From Janthinobacterium agaricidamnosum NBRC 102515 = DSM 9628 (GTDB lineage Bacteria; Pseudomonadota; Gammaproteobacteria; Burkholderiales; Burkholderiaceae_D): a DNA stretch of 64,000 nucleotides. Where the stretch lies: the NCBI RefSeq assembly GCF_000723165.1, contig NZ_HG322949.1, forward strand, positions 5,381,524 through 5,445,523, written 5' to 3'. Numbering within the stretch: the stretch's first letter is position 1; each line of letters opens with the position of its first letter. A program made the position numbers and the translations under genes. The notes under the pieces are model-generated. The model made no database searches. It worked only from the letters and a program-made list of their open reading frames with translations, and was not told the origin of the DNA. This document shows, in pieces, positions 44,772 to 54,119 of this stretch.

Positions 44772-45224
44772 ATGACCAAAACTAATAAATCGACCCCCGC
44801 CGTTAACACAGAAGTCCCGCTCATTTCCGAAGACGAAATCCGTCAGATGGGCGAGAACGACTATATGAACCCGGCGCAGTTGGCATTTTTCAAGGCGCGC
44901 TTGCAGCAGCTTGAAAAAGACTTGTTGAAAAATGCCGGCGAAACCACCGAACACTTGCGCGAAACCGTGCTGGTGCCGGACCCGGCGGACCGCGCCACCA
45001 TCGAAGAAGAACACGCGCTGGAATTGCGCACCCGCGACCGCGAGCGTAAATTGTTGAAAAAAGTACAGCAATCGATCGCCAGCATCGACGCCGGCGACTA
45101 CGGCTGGTGCGAAGAAACCGGCGAACCGATCGGCATCCCGCGCCTGATCGCCCGTCCGACCGCCACGCTGTCGCTGGAAGCCCAGCAACGGCGCGAACTG
45201 AAACAAAAACTGTACGGCGATTAA
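44772..45224 (+). CDS. dksA: RNA polymerase-binding transcription factor DksA
   Basis: A 150-residue DksA that with ppGpp adjusts transcription initiation. The coiled-coil tip with DPADRA (Asp70, Asp73) is intact. The zinc site is not: the four-cysteine motif reads C113-x-x-T116 and S134-x-x-A137, leaving one Cys. This Cys-poor C-terminus (RPTATLSLEAQ) is usual for betaproteobacteria, so the protein is probably functional without zinc. The start at 44772 matches the family; the frame is open to 44700. Confidence 0.95.
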   Translation: MTKTNKSTPAVNTEVPLISEDEIRQMGENDYMNPAQLAFFKARLQQLEKDLLKNAGETTEHLRETVLVPDPADRATIEEEHALELRTRDRERKLLKKVQQSIASIDAGDYGWCEETGEPIGIPRLIARPTATLSLEAQQRRELKQKLYGD

Positions 45225-45265
45225 TCGCCCTCGGTAACCATGCCGCCACTGGCGGCAGCGATGTG

Positions 45266-45299
45266 AAAGCATGCGTCTTGCAAACGCATGCTTTTTTTT
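45266..45299 (+). terminator. Terminator of dksA
   Basis: AAAGCATGCGT (45266-45276) pairs with ACGCATGCTTT (45284-45294) around a 7-nt loop and runs into eight T. Confidence 0.92.
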
Positions 45300-45373
45300 C
45301 GCCGCTTGCAAAATTCCCGGCAAGAATCTACTCCTATCCTAGACTGTAGCCAATGCAACAGATGGCAACGGCG

Positions 45374-45401
45374 CTTGCAATTGCTTGTTCCATCCCCATT
45401 T
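45374..45401 (+). promoter_or_regulatory. Heat-shock (sigma-32-type) promoter of hslVU
   Basis: CTTGCAA (45374-45380) is followed after exactly 13 nt by CCCCATTT (45394-45401). The sigma-32 consensus is CTTGAAA, 13-15 nt, CCCCAT. It lies about 45 bp before the hslV start, fitting the known heat-shock control of this protease. Confidence 0.75.
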
Positions 45402-45443
45402 TTGAAGCATGCGGCGCTTTCGCATGAATCTTTTGAGGTCAAT

Positions 45444-45980
45444 ATGGAACAATTTCACGGTACCACCATCCTGTGCGTGCGTCGCGGCAAACAAGTCGCC
45501 CTCGGCGGCGATGGCCAGGTCACCCTGGGCAATATCGTCATGAAGGGCACGGCCCGCAAAGTGCGCAAACTGTACCAGGGCAAGGTACTGGTCGGTTTCG
45601 CCGGCGGCACCGCCGACGCCTTCACCTTGCTGGACCGCTTCGAAGGCAAGCTGGAAAAACACCAGGGCAATCTGTTGCGCGCCTCGGTGGAGCTGGCCAA
45701 GGATTGGCGCACCGACCGCGTCTTGCGCCGCCTCGAAGCGATGCTGCTGGTGGCCGACAGCGAATCGACGCTGGTGATCACCGGCAATGGCGACGTGCTG
45801 GAACCGGAAGACGGCATCGGCGCGATCGGCTCGGGCGGCAGCTACGCCCAGTCCGCCGCCAAGGCGCTGCAGGAAAACACCGATTTGTCGCCGGCCGAAG
45901 TCGTCAAGAAATCGCTGACCATCGCCGCCGAATTGTGCATCTATACCAATATGTCGCACATCATCGAAACGCTGGATTGA
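45444..45980 (+). CDS. hslV: ATP-dependent protease peptidase subunit HslV
   Basis: A 178-residue proteasome-like peptidase that forms dodecamers and works with HslU. A short propeptide MEQFHG precedes the catalytic Thr7 (TTILCVRR), as in other Burkholderiales. [23 protein letters not shown] and KDWRTDR are family blocks. GAGG lies 7 nt before the ATG at 45444. hslU follows at 29 bp. Confidence 0.96.
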   Translation: MEQFHGTTILCVRRGKQVALGGDGQVTLGNIVMKGTARKVRKLYQGKVLVGFAGGTADAFTLLDRFEGKLEKHQGNLLRASVELAKDWRTDRVLRRLEAMLLVADSESTLVITGNGDVLEPEDGIGAIGSGGSYAQSAAKALQENTDLSPAEVVKKSLTIAAELCIYTNMSHIIETLD

Positions 45981-46009
45981 ATCCGCATACGCATACAACA
46001 GGCAAGAAT

Positions 46010-47353
46010 ATGATCATGAACATGACTCCGCTGGAAATCGTCGCCGAACTCGACAAGCATGTGGTGGGACAGGGCCGCGCCAAGCGCGCCGTCGCCATCG
46101 CCTTGCGCAACCGCTGGCGCCGGCAACAGGTGGACGAACCGCTGCGCCACGAAATCACGCCGAAAAACATCCTGATGATCGGTCCGACCGGGGTCGGCAA
46201 GACCGAGATCGCGCGCCGCCTGGCCAAGCTGGCCGACGCGCCCTTCATCAAGATCGAAGCGACCAAGTTCACCGAAGTCGGTTATGTCGGGCGCGATGTG
46301 GACACCATCATCCGCGACCTGATCGATATCGGCATCAAGCAAACCCGCTCGGCCGAAATGAAAAAAGTGCGGCTGCGCGCCGAAGACGCGGCCGAAGACC
46401 GCGTCATCGACATCCTGGTGCCGCCGGCGCGCGACTTCGGTTTCGCGACCACCACCAGCGCGGCCGAACAGCCGGCCGACAGCACCCGCCAGACCTTCCG
46501 CAAGCGGCTGCGGCAGGGCGAGCTGGACGACAAGGAAATCGAGATCGAACTGGCCGAGGCCGGTCCGCAAATGGAAATCATGGCCCCGCCCGGCATGGAA
46601 GAAATGACGGAGCAAATCAAGAGCATGTTTTCCGGCGCGGCCGGCGCGCGCAAGAAGGCGCGCAAGGTCAAGATCAGGGAAGCGCTGAAACTGCTGGTCG
46701 AGGAAGAAGCGGCCAAGCTGCTCAACGAAGACGAGCTGAAACAGAAGGCGATCCAGAACGTCGAACAGAACGGCATCGTGTTCCTCGACGAGATCGACAA
46801 GATCGCCTCGCGTTCCGAATCCGGCGGCGCCGACGTGTCGCGCGCCGGCGTGCAGCGCGACCTGCTGCCGCTGGTCGAAGGCACCACCGTCAACACCAAG
46901 TACGGCATGATACGCACCGACCATATCCTGTTCATCGCGTCCGGCGCCTTCCACCTGGCCAAGCCGTCGGACCTGATCCCGGAACTGCAAGGCCGCTTCC
47001 CGATCCGGGTCGAACTGGAATCGCTGTCGATCGCCGATTTCGAGCGCATTTTGACCAGCACCGACGCGTGCCTGACGATGCAATACGAAGCGTTGCTGGC
47101 GACCGAAAACGTGACGCTGGCATTTGCGCCGGAAGGCATCACGCGGTTGGCCGAAATCGCGTTCTCGGTCAACGAGCGCACCGAGAATATCGGCGCGCGC
47201 CGCCTGTACACGGTGATGGAAAAGCTGCTGGAAGAAATCTCCTTCAGCGCCAGCGAAAGCAACGGCAGCGTGCTGACCATCGACGCGGCCTACGTCAACA
47301 CCCGCCTGGAAGCGTTGTCGGTCAACGAAGACCTGTCGCGCTACGTGCTGTAA
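46010..47353 (+). CDS. hslU: ATP-dependent protease ATPase subunit HslU
   Basis: A 447-residue AAA+ unfoldase that feeds substrates to HslV. Walker A is GPTGVGKTE, Walker B is VFLDEIDKI, the pore motif GYVG is present in EVGYVGRDV, and the C-terminus ends DLSRYVL, used to dock on HslV. Three in-frame ATGs lie at 46010, 46016 and 46022; the first is best spaced from AGG. It is co-transcribed with hslV. Confidence 0.96.
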   Translation: MIMNMTPLEIVAELDKHVVGQGRAKRAVAIALRNRWRRQQVDEPLRHEITPKNILMIGPTGVGKTEIARRLAKLADAPFIKIEATKFTEVGYVGRDVDTIIRDLIDIGIKQTRSAEMKKVRLRAEDAAEDRVIDILVPPARDFGFATTTSAAEQPADSTRQTFRKRLRQGELDDKEIEIELAEAGPQMEIMAPPGMEEMTEQIKSMFSGAAGARKKARKVKIREALKLLVEEEAAKLLNEDELKQKAIQNVEQNGIVFLDEIDKIASRSESGGADVSRAGVQRDLLPLVEGTTVNTKYGMIRTDHILFIASGAFHLAKPSDLIPELQGRFPIRVELESLSIADFERILTSTDACLTMQYEALLATENVTLAFAPEGITRLAEIAFSVNERTENIGARRLYTVMEKLLEEISFSASESNGSVLTIDAAYVNTRLEALSVNEDLSRYVL

Positions 47354-47377
47354 GCATGGCCTGGGGGAGAGAAACTG

Positions 47378-47572
47378 ATGGCGAACAAGGCATTGGCGAC
47401 GCGGCAAAAGATGCAATTTCGCGTAGAACCCTCGCAAAAGCCGCGCAACCCGGTTGCCGCCGCGGCAAAACAGCGCTCGGCCGGGCCGCATGCCAAACCG
47501 GTGTCGGCCCGGCGCCAGGCTGAAAAACGGGCGCTGGCCAAACTGCCGCTGAAGGGCAATCCCGAGGATTGA
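47378..47572 (+). CDS. Small basic protein of unknown function
   Basis: A 64-residue, Lys/Arg/Ala/Pro-rich product (KPRNPVAAAAKQRSAGPHAK) that is probably disordered, with no cysteines or membrane segment. GGGGGAGAGAAACTG ahead of the ATG is a good ribosome-binding site, and it starts 24 bp after hslU. It may bind nucleic acid, judging by charge only. I do not recognise it. Confidence 0.5.
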   Translation: MANKALATRQKMQFRVEPSQKPRNPVAAAAKQRSAGPHAKPVSARRQAEKRALAKLPLKGNPED

Positions 47573-47802
47573 AGTGCCGGCCGCCTGCGGACGCCCCGGC
47601 GGGCGCCCGCGATCAGGCCACTGGCATGCAGGGCGGTGGCTGGATTGCGGAGTTGCGACTGCCCTGTCATCAAAAACTGTCGGGCGCGCGGCGCGTCTAG
47701 TCCACAGTGTCGCAAACTCTCTTCCAAAGTACTATCCACTTGTGCGGAGTGCCGTATCAGGCTACATTTAGCATCATTATTCGATACTAAACAGGATAGG
47801 CC

Positions 47803-48588
47803 TTGAGCTCACCGGAACTGATCGTGCGCGTGCTGCGCACCGAATTGCGCGCCGCCGGCGTCACCTATAAAACGCTGGCCGAACGGATCGGCATGAGCGA
47901 ATCGAGCATCAAGCGCATGTTCGGACAAAAAGACATGTCGCTGTCGCGGCTGGCGCAGATTTGCAAGGCGGGCGGCATCGCGATGGAAGACGTGCTGCGC
48001 GGCGCGGCCGACGTCACGCCGCACGCCGATACGCTGACGCTGGTGCAGGAAAAGTCGCTGCTGGCCAATCCGCGCCTGCTGCTGATGGCGATTTGCTGCC
48101 TCGGCCACTGGAACCTGGAGCAGGTGCTGGAAACCTACAGCCTGACCGAAGCCGAATGCATCGGCTGCCTGGCCGAACTGGACCGGCTCGGCCTGATCGA
48201 ATTGAAGCCGCTGAACCGTTACAGCCTGCGCGTGTCGAATACCTTCCACTGGCTGGCGGACGGGCCGGTGCAGCAGTATTTCCGCGATCACGTGGTGGCC
48301 GATTATTTCAGCGGCCATTTCGACGGCCCCGGCGAAACGCTGATGTGCATCCCGGCCCGGCTGTGCCTGCCCAGCGCGCAAGAGCTGGTGCAGAAAATCC
48401 GCCAGCTGGCCGAAGAACTGGCCCGGCTGCACCAGGGCGACCGCCGCCTGATGCCGGCCGAGCGCGACGGTTTTACGCTGATGCTGGGGTTCCGCTCATG
48501 GGAATTCGCCGCCTTCACGGCCTTGCGCCGCCAGCCGCCGCCAGCCCAGGGCCAACCTCATCTCCATACCGGGCCGAGGAATAAATAA
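47803..48588 (+). CDS. XRE-type helix-turn-helix transcriptional regulator
   Basis: A 261-residue protein starting at a TTG with AGGAT upstream. The N-terminal helix-turn-helix (about 15-65; YKTLAERIGMSESSIKRMFGQKDMSLSRLAQIC) is followed by a second winged-helix-like region (about 95-145) and an effector part of unknown fold. The target is unknown. Its 3' end overlaps the convergent patatin gene by 31 bp. The preceding 230 bp hold its promoter. Confidence 0.85.
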   Translation: MSSPELIVRVLRTELRAAGVTYKTLAERIGMSESSIKRMFGQKDMSLSRLAQICKAGGIAMEDVLRGAADVTPHADTLTLVQEKSLLANPRLLLMAICCLGHWNLEQVLETYSLTEAECIGCLAELDRLGLIELKPLNRYSLRVSNTFHWLADGPVQQYFRDHVVADYFSGHFDGPGETLMCIPARLCLPSAQELVQKIRQLAEELARLHQGDRRLMPAERDGFTLMLGFRSWEFAAFTALRRQPPPAQGQPHLHTGPRNK

Positions 48589-50810
48589 AGCGTGCCGGGC
48601 ACGCCCTTGCTGGAGCCGGCGCCGAAATACACCGGGCCAAAACGCGTATCGACCGCGACAAAGGCGCTGCCGGCCTGGGTGAACACGCTGCGCCGCCACG
48701 GCTCGCTCTGGTCGAAACCGCCGCCGGTCTCCAGCGAAAAGCCGACCCGCACCGCGCCGCCCAGCGTGCTCGGCAAGGCGCCGATGCGGCGCGCCATCAC
48801 CAGCCGCGCCAGCGCGATGCTGCGCCCGCTGATGGAATCGGCCGGCGTGCCGGACAGCCGCAAAAAGCCGCCCAGCGTCAGCGGCGCCTGGCCGCTCTGC
48901 GCGCGCGCCCATTCGCCATATACATGGCCGGCCCAGTTATCGGTATGAAACGCCCCCATCGCCGTCACCGACAGCGCGGTGTTGGCCAGCGCGGTCTGCT
49001 CGCTGACGCCCGACAGCGTGCGCACCCAGCTGGTATCGAGCAAAAAGCCGCGCGTCGGCAAGCCGGGCGAGTCAAGCGTATCGACCCGGTAGCGCACGAA
49101 CTGGTTGGTGCTCAGCTGGCGCACTTCGGGCACGCCCGGCTGGGCCGGAATCTCGACATGGCTATTGTATTCCCAGCGCGCCGCACCAAACTGGATGTCG
49201 CCCCAGTTGCCGAGCTCGCGGCCCAGCACCAGGCTGCCGCCCTGCTGGCTGACGGCGGCGCGTGAAGAACGCGCGCCCTTGTCGAAGATGTCTTGCGCGG
49301 TGGATGCGTATTGTATCGACGGCGCCAGGTACCACGGGCTGCCGGCGCCCAGCGGCTGGAACCATTGCACGCCGAAATTGCGCTCGGTGCCGACCTGCGC
49401 GATACTGCGCAACTCGCCGCCCCAGTCGTTCAGCGACGAACGCACGTGCATCAGTTTCAGCGCAAAGCTGTTGTTGTCCTTGAAGTCGCTGGCCAGTTCC
49501 AGGCCGACCCGCAAGCGGTTGCTGGCCCATGGCGCTTCAGTGGCCTTGATGACGACCGAGCGCTGGTCGCCGGCGTCGCTCACTTCGGTTTCCACCCGCG
49601 CCACGTCGCCGCGGCCATACAGCCTGGCGGCCGCCTTGACCACGTCTTCGCGGTTGACGGCCAGCCCTTCGGTCAGGCCGGATTGCCTGCGCAGCGCCTG
49701 CGGATTGATCTCGCCGTCGCTTTCCACGTCCAGCCGCGCCAGCGGCAGCGCCACGTCGAGCAGCGCCGGCGACGCCAGCCGGATCTGTTCCAGCGCCGCA
49801 TATTGCGCATCCGGCAGCGCCAGCGGCGCCAGCCGGGCGGCCAGCGCGCTGGCCGCCTGTACACCGGCGCGCATCGCCTTGGCGTAATTCCCGAAATCGA
49901 GGAAGCTGACGCCGTCCAGGTTCGGCGCGACCAGGATGTCTTGCGGCCGCAATTCGCGGATCGAGCGCTGCACGTTCTGTTCGGTCAGGATTTGCAGCAT
50001 CTGCTGCGCCACGCCGATCGCGCTGCCGAGTTCCTTTTCCGGCGCCAGCGGCGTGCCGACGTTGACCGCGATGACAATGTCGGCGCCCATCGCGCGCGCC
50101 ATGTCGACCGGCAGGTTGCGCACCAGGCCGCCATCGACCACCAGCCGCTGGTTGATGCGCACCGGCGCAAACACGCCCGGCACCGCCAGCGACGCCCGCA
50201 TCGACAGGAACAGCGGCGTATCGGCCAGTTCCACCAGGTCACCGTTGACCAGGTCGGAAGCCACCGAACGGAACGGCAGCGGCAATTTGTTGAGCGGCCG
50301 GTCGCGCGTGCCTGGCGGCAGCAGCCGGTTCAGCGCCATTTCCAGCGCCGCGTTGCCGGCCGCGGCCGGCGGCAGCGACACGCCGTTGCGGCTGACGCCG
50401 AATTCGATCCGCGACGGCAGCAGCAAATCCTCTTCGCGGCGGCGGAAGGCCAGGTCGTCGCGCGCCGGCCGGTCGGCGATCACGCGGTCCCAGTTGGTGT
50501 CGCGCGCCATCTGCTCCAGTTCATCGACCGAGGCGCCGGCCGCGTACGCGCCGCCGACCACCCCGCCCATGCTGGTGCCGACCACCATGTCGACCGGGAC
50601 ATGCATGTCGCGCAACACCTTCAGCACGCCGATATGGGCAAAACCGCGCGCGCCGCCGCCCGACAGGACCAGCGCGATGCGCGGCCGGGCCGCCGGCGCC
50701 GCTGCCGCCGCAGATAACGCCGGCACGGCATCCTGGGCCAGCGCGGCGCCAGCCCGCAAAAAGGCCAGCGCAAAAAACCCACGCGCCGCGCAGGCGCGAA
50801 ATGACATCAT
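48558..50810 (-). CDS. plpD: PlpD-like patatin phospholipase with outer-membrane barrel (type Vd)
   Basis: A 750-residue exported protein. A signal peptide (about 1-26, ending ALA) precedes a patatin lipase domain (about 42-330) with oxyanion loop GGGARG (51-56), nucleophile Ser80 in GTSMG and Asp226 in VDGG. A POTRA-like region (about 335-410) and a C-terminal 16-strand BamA-type barrel ending FLGPVWR follow. PlpD of Pseudomonas has this layout and displays phospholipase A1 at the surface. It is immediately downstream of gspC, but type Vd proteins carry their own transporter and do not need type II secretion. GGGAG is 5 nt from the ATG. Confidence 0.92.
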   Translation of the reverse strand: MMSFRACAARGFFALAFLRAGAALAQDAVPALSAAAAAPAARPRIALVLSGGGARGFAHIGVLKVLRDMHVPVDMVVGTSMGGVVGGAYAAGASVDELEQMARDTNWDRVIADRPARDDLAFRRREEDLLLPSRIEFGVSRNGVSLPPAAAGNAALEMALNRLLPPGTRDRPLNKLPLPFRSVASDLVNGDLVELADTPLFLSMRASLAVPGVFAPVRINQRLVVDGGLVRNLPVDMARAMGADIVIAVNVGTPLAPEKELGSAIGVAQQMLQILTEQNVQRSIRELRPQDILVAPNLDGVSFLDFGNYAKAMRAGVQAASALAARLAPLALPDAQYAALEQIRLASPALLDVALPLARLDVESDGEINPQALRRQSGLTEGLAVNREDVVKAAARLYGRGDVARVETEVSDAGDQRSVVIKATEAPWASNRLRVGLELASDFKDNNSFALKLMHVRSSLNDWGGELRSIAQVGTERNFGVQWFQPLGAGSPWYLAPSIQYASTAQDIFDKGARSSRAAVSQQGGSLVLGRELGNWGDIQFGAARWEYNSHVEIPAQPGVPEVRQLSTNQFVRYRVDTLDSPGLPTRGFLLDTSWVRTLSGVSEQTALANTALSVTAMGAFHTDNWAGHVYGEWARAQSGQAPLTLGGFLRLSGTPADSISGRSIALARLVMARRIGALPSTLGGAVRVGFSLETGGGFDQSEPWRRSVFTQAGSAFVAVDTRFGPVYFGAGSSKGVPGTLYLFLGPVWR

Positions 50811-50841
50811 GGCGACTCCCTGCTGGCGGCGGCGTATCAGT

Positions 50842-51417
50842 TCAAATGGACGGCATGCCCGGCGCCGGCACCACGTTGACGCGGCCGGCCGCCGGCATTT
50901 GCACGCCGCTCGGCTGCGGCTGCGGCTGCGGTGTTGCCGGCGGCGGCGGTGGCGGCGGCGACACCTGCGGCGTCACGACCGGCTGTCCCGGCGTGACGCC
51001 GGCCGCGCTCTTGTCTTCCTGCGCCAGTTCGACGCGCTTGGACACGCCGTTTTCCGACAGCAGCACGAACAGCGGCTGCACTTCCTTGACCGTCACGCCC
51101 GGCGAGACTTCGGCGCCGGCCGGGAAAGCCTTGGCCGGCTGGCCGTCGGCCGCCAGGATCGCCACGCTGCCGCGGCCACTGCCGGACGCTACCACGCCCT
51201 TCAACTGGTAATTGCTGGCGGCGGCCACCGCGATGCGGCCGCCGAACAGGCCGCCGGCGGCGTCCATCGCCGCGTCCGGCTTGACATGTTCGGGCGCGGC
51301 GCTGATCGGCCGTTGCGGCAGCTTGAACAATTGCATGGCCCAATAGGCCAGCGACGCGGACAGCGCCACGACGACGATAAAACTGACAAGATTGACTAAC
51401 AGGGACAAACGCTTCAT
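50842..51417 (-). CDS. gspC: Type II secretion protein GspC
   Basis: A 191-residue inner-membrane protein that links the platform to the GspD secretin. A single N-terminal membrane segment (about 7-27) is followed by the HR domain (about 55-135; YQLKGVVASG...SVAILAADGQPAKAFPAG). The C-terminus is Pro/Gln-rich with no PDZ domain, a short form of GspC. Unusually it is the last gene of the gsp cluster. AAGGA lies 6 nt from the ATG. Confidence 0.88.
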   Translation of the reverse strand: MKRLSLLVNLVSFIVVVALSASLAYWAMQLFKLPQRPISAAPEHVKPDAAMDAAGGLFGGRIAVAAASNYQLKGVVASGSGRGSVAILAADGQPAKAFPAGAEVSPGVTVKEVQPLFVLLSENGVSKRVELAQEDKSAAGVTPGQPVVTPQVSPPPPPPPATPQPQPQPSGVQMPAAGRVNVVPAPGMPSI

Positions 51418-51453
51418 CGGATTCCTTAGTTACCGCATTATGTATTGCAGCAG

Positions 51454-52674
51454 TTAGCGCACCAGCTGGTTGATTTCAATGATAGGCATCAGCACCGCCA
51501 GCACGATCAGCAAGACCACCACGCCCATCGCCAGGATCAGCACCGGCTCCAGCAAGCCGGCGATGGTCAGCGTGCGCCGCTCCAGGTCCTGCTCCTGGGC
51601 GCTGGCCGCGCGTTCCAGCATGGCCGGCAATTCGCCGGTGATTTCACCGGCCCGTATCATATGGATCAGCATCGGCGGAAAGTGCTTTTGCGCCGACAGC
51701 GCGCGCGCCAGGCTGACGCCTTCGCGCACATTGTTGCTGGCCTCTTCGACCAGCTCCTGCATCGCCACGTTGGTCAGCGTGTCGCGGCTGGTTTCCAGCG
51801 CGCGCAGGATCGGCACGCCGGAACCGGTGGTGATCGCCAGCGTGCTGGCGAAACGCGCGGTGTTCAGGCTGCGCTCGAACTTGCCGAACATCGGCGCCGT
51901 CAGCAGCCAGGTATGCCAGCGCCGCTTCAGCGCCGGCTGCTGCAAGGCCTTGCGCCACAAGTACCAGGCGCCGGCCAGCAAGACGCCGACCACGATGCCG
52001 TACTGGCGCACGAAGTCCGACAGCGCCAGCATGATCACCGTCAGCAGCGGCAGCTTTTGCTTGGTATTGGCGAATACCGAGACGATTTGCGGCACCACGT
52101 AGGTCAGCAGGAAGATCACGATCGAAAACGCCACCACCGTGACGATGGCCGGATAGGTAAACGCCAGCTTGACCTTTTGCACCAGCGCGTTGCGCCGCTC
52201 GATATAGTCGGCCAGCCGCGACAGCACGCGCGACAGATGGCCGATCTGCTCGCCGGACGCGACCAGCGCGCGATAAATCTCGGCGAAGTCGCGCGGATGG
52301 CGCGCCAGCACGTCGGAAAACGCCGCGCCGCCGATCACTTCCGAGCGGATCGACGCGATCAGGTCGCGCAAGTACGGCCGTTCGGCCTGTTCCAGCAATG
52401 CCGAGAACGCCTGTTCCAGCGGCAGGCCCGCTTCCAGCAGGCTGGCCAGCTGGCGCGTAAACAGCGCCAGCTCGGTATTGCTCAGGCGTTCGCCGAAACC
52501 GCGGCTCCTGGCCACGCCGGCGGCGTCGACCTGGGCCGCGATGGCGTCCACCGTCAGCGGCACCAGGCCTTGCTGGCGCAACTCGGCGCGTGCCGAACGC
52601 GCGCTATCGGCGTTCAGCACGCCTTTCTTGCTGGCGCCGAGGGCGTCTACGGCTTCATAACGAAATGCGGGCAT
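51454..52674 (-). CDS. gspF: Type II secretion platform protein GspF
   Basis: A 406-residue polytopic inner-membrane protein with two repeated cytoplasmic helical domains (about 70-170 and 275-375) and three membrane segments. Landmarks are FTRQLASLLEAGLPLEQAFSALLEQ and FASTLAITTGSGVPILRALE. It anchors the pseudopilus assembly machine with GspE, GspL and GspM. Confidence 0.95.
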   Translation of the reverse strand: MPAFRYEAVDALGASKKGVLNADSARSARAELRQQGLVPLTVDAIAAQVDAAGVARSRGFGERLSNTELALFTRQLASLLEAGLPLEQAFSALLEQAERPYLRDLIASIRSEVIGGAAFSDVLARHPRDFAEIYRALVASGEQIGHLSRVLSRLADYIERRNALVQKVKLAFTYPAIVTVVAFSIVIFLLTYVVPQIVSVFANTKQKLPLLTVIMLALSDFVRQYGIVVGVLLAGAWYLWRKALQQPALKRRWHTWLLTAPMFGKFERSLNTARFASTLAITTGSGVPILRALETSRDTLTNVAMQELVEEASNNVREGVSLARALSAQKHFPPMLIHMIRAGEITGELPAMLERAASAQEQDLERRTLTIAGLLEPVLILAMGVVVLLIVLAVLMPIIEINQLVR

Positions 52675-52687
52675 GGGCTGGCTGTTC

Positions 52688-54109
52688 CTAGTCTTTGGTC
52701 ACGCGCAGCAGCTCGGCCGGCGTGGTGACGCCTTCGCGCAGCCAGCGTTCGCCGTCTTCGCGCATGGTCAGCATGCCGCCGCGCTGCGCCGCTTCGCGCA
52801 CTTCCGCTTCCGACGCGCGGTTATGGATCTGGGCGCGGATCTGGTCGGTGGTTTGCAGCAGTTCATAGACGCCGACCCGGCCCTGGTAGCCGGTATGGCC
52901 GCAATGCTCGCAGCCGACCGCCTTCCAGTGCTGGCCGTCGAAGGTCTTGCACGAGCCGCACAGCTTGCGCACCAGGCGCTGCGCCAGCACCCCCAGCAGC
53001 GACGACGACAGCAGGAACGGTTCGATGCCCATGTCGAGCAGCCGCGTCACGGCGGCCGAGGCGTCGTTGGTATGCAGCGTGGCCAGCACCAGATGGCCGG
53101 TCAGCGACGCCTGCACCGCGATCTGCGCGGTTTCCAGGTCGCGGATCTCGCCGATCATGATCACGTCCGGGTCTTGCCGCAGGATCGCCCGCAGCGCCTT
53201 GGCGAAGGTCATGTCGATGCGCTGGTTGACCTGGGTCTGGCCAACGCCGACCAGGTCGTACTCGATCGGGTCTTCCACCGTCAGGATATTGGTGGTGGTG
53301 GCGTTCAGCAGCGACAGCGCGGCGTACAGCGTGGTGGTCTTGCCGGAACCGGTCGGCCCGGTGACCAGCACGATGCCGTGCGGCTGCTTGATCAGCGCAT
53401 CGAACTGCGGCAGCATGTCGCCGCTCATGCCGAGGTGCTGCAAGTCGAGCCGGCCGGCTTCCTTGTCGAGCAGGCGCAGTACCGCCCGTTCGCCATGGCC
53501 GGTCGGCAGCGTCGAGACGCGCACGTCGACCGGCTTGCCGCCGACCCGCAGCGTGATGCGGCCGTCCTGCGGCAAGCGCTTTTCGGCGATGTCGAGCTGG
53601 GCCATGATCTTGATGCGCGAGATCAGCGAACCGTGGATCGCCTTCCTCGGACGGACCACGTCGCGCAGGCTGCCGTCGATGCGGAAGCGCACCACCGAAG
53701 TCTGCTCGAACGGTTCGATATGGATGTCGGACGCGCCTTCGCGCAGCGCCTGGGTCAGCAGCGCGTTGATCATGCGGATCACCGGCGCGTCGTCCGACGA
53801 TTCCAGCAAGTCCTCGATCGCCGGCACGTCCTGCAGCAGCTTGGTCAAGTCCAGGTCGGCGTCGAATTCGTCGGCCATCTGCGACGCGTCGCCGCCGCCG
53901 CCCGCATAGGCCGCGGCGATCGCCGCGTCCAGTTCCGGGCGCGCCATCACGGTCAGCTGGATGCGGCCGAAACGGCGCGACACTTCGGCGATCGCGGCCG
54001 GCGCGGTGCTTGCCGCGACCAGCACTTCGACGGTGTTCTCGACCTGGTCGCTATGCCTGGCCAGCAGCGAGAAATCGCGCGCGAAGGCGTAGGGTAAGAG
54101 GTTACTCAT
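52688..54109 (-). CDS. gspE: Type II secretion ATPase GspE
   Basis: A 473-residue cytoplasmic ATPase that powers pseudopilus growth. Walker A is [12 protein letters not shown], the Asp box and Walker B ([16 protein letters not shown]) follow, and a four-cysteine zinc motif CGSC...CEHC is near the C-terminus. The start at 54109 ([12 protein letters not shown]) matches the family; the frame stays open upstream into gspD. Confidence 0.96.
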   Translation of the reverse strand: MSNLLPYAFARDFSLLARHSDQVENTVEVLVAASTAPAAIAEVSRRFGRIQLTVMARPELDAAIAAAYAGGGGDASQMADEFDADLDLTKLLQDVPAIEDLLESSDDAPVIRMINALLTQALREGASDIHIEPFEQTSVVRFRIDGSLRDVVRPRKAIHGSLISRIKIMAQLDIAEKRLPQDGRITLRVGGKPVDVRVSTLPTGHGERAVLRLLDKEAGRLDLQHLGMSGDMLPQFDALIKQPHGIVLVTGPTGSGKTTTLYAALSLLNATTTNILTVEDPIEYDLVGVGQTQVNQRIDMTFAKALRAILRQDPDVIMIGEIRDLETAQIAVQASLTGHLVLATLHTNDASAAVTRLLDMGIEPFLLSSSLLGVLAQRLVRKLCGSCKTFDGQHWKAVGCEHCGHTGYQGRVGVYELLQTTDQIRAQIHNRASEAEVREAAQRGGMLTMREDGERWLREGVTTPAELLRVTKD

Positions 54110-54119
54110 CGCCGTGCGC

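Noticed and set aside
50901..50960. Short repetitive GC-rich tract as a possible CRISPR or tandem repeat
   Set aside because: It is the Pro/Gln coding part of gspC; no regular repeat-spacer pattern occurs anywhere in the window.
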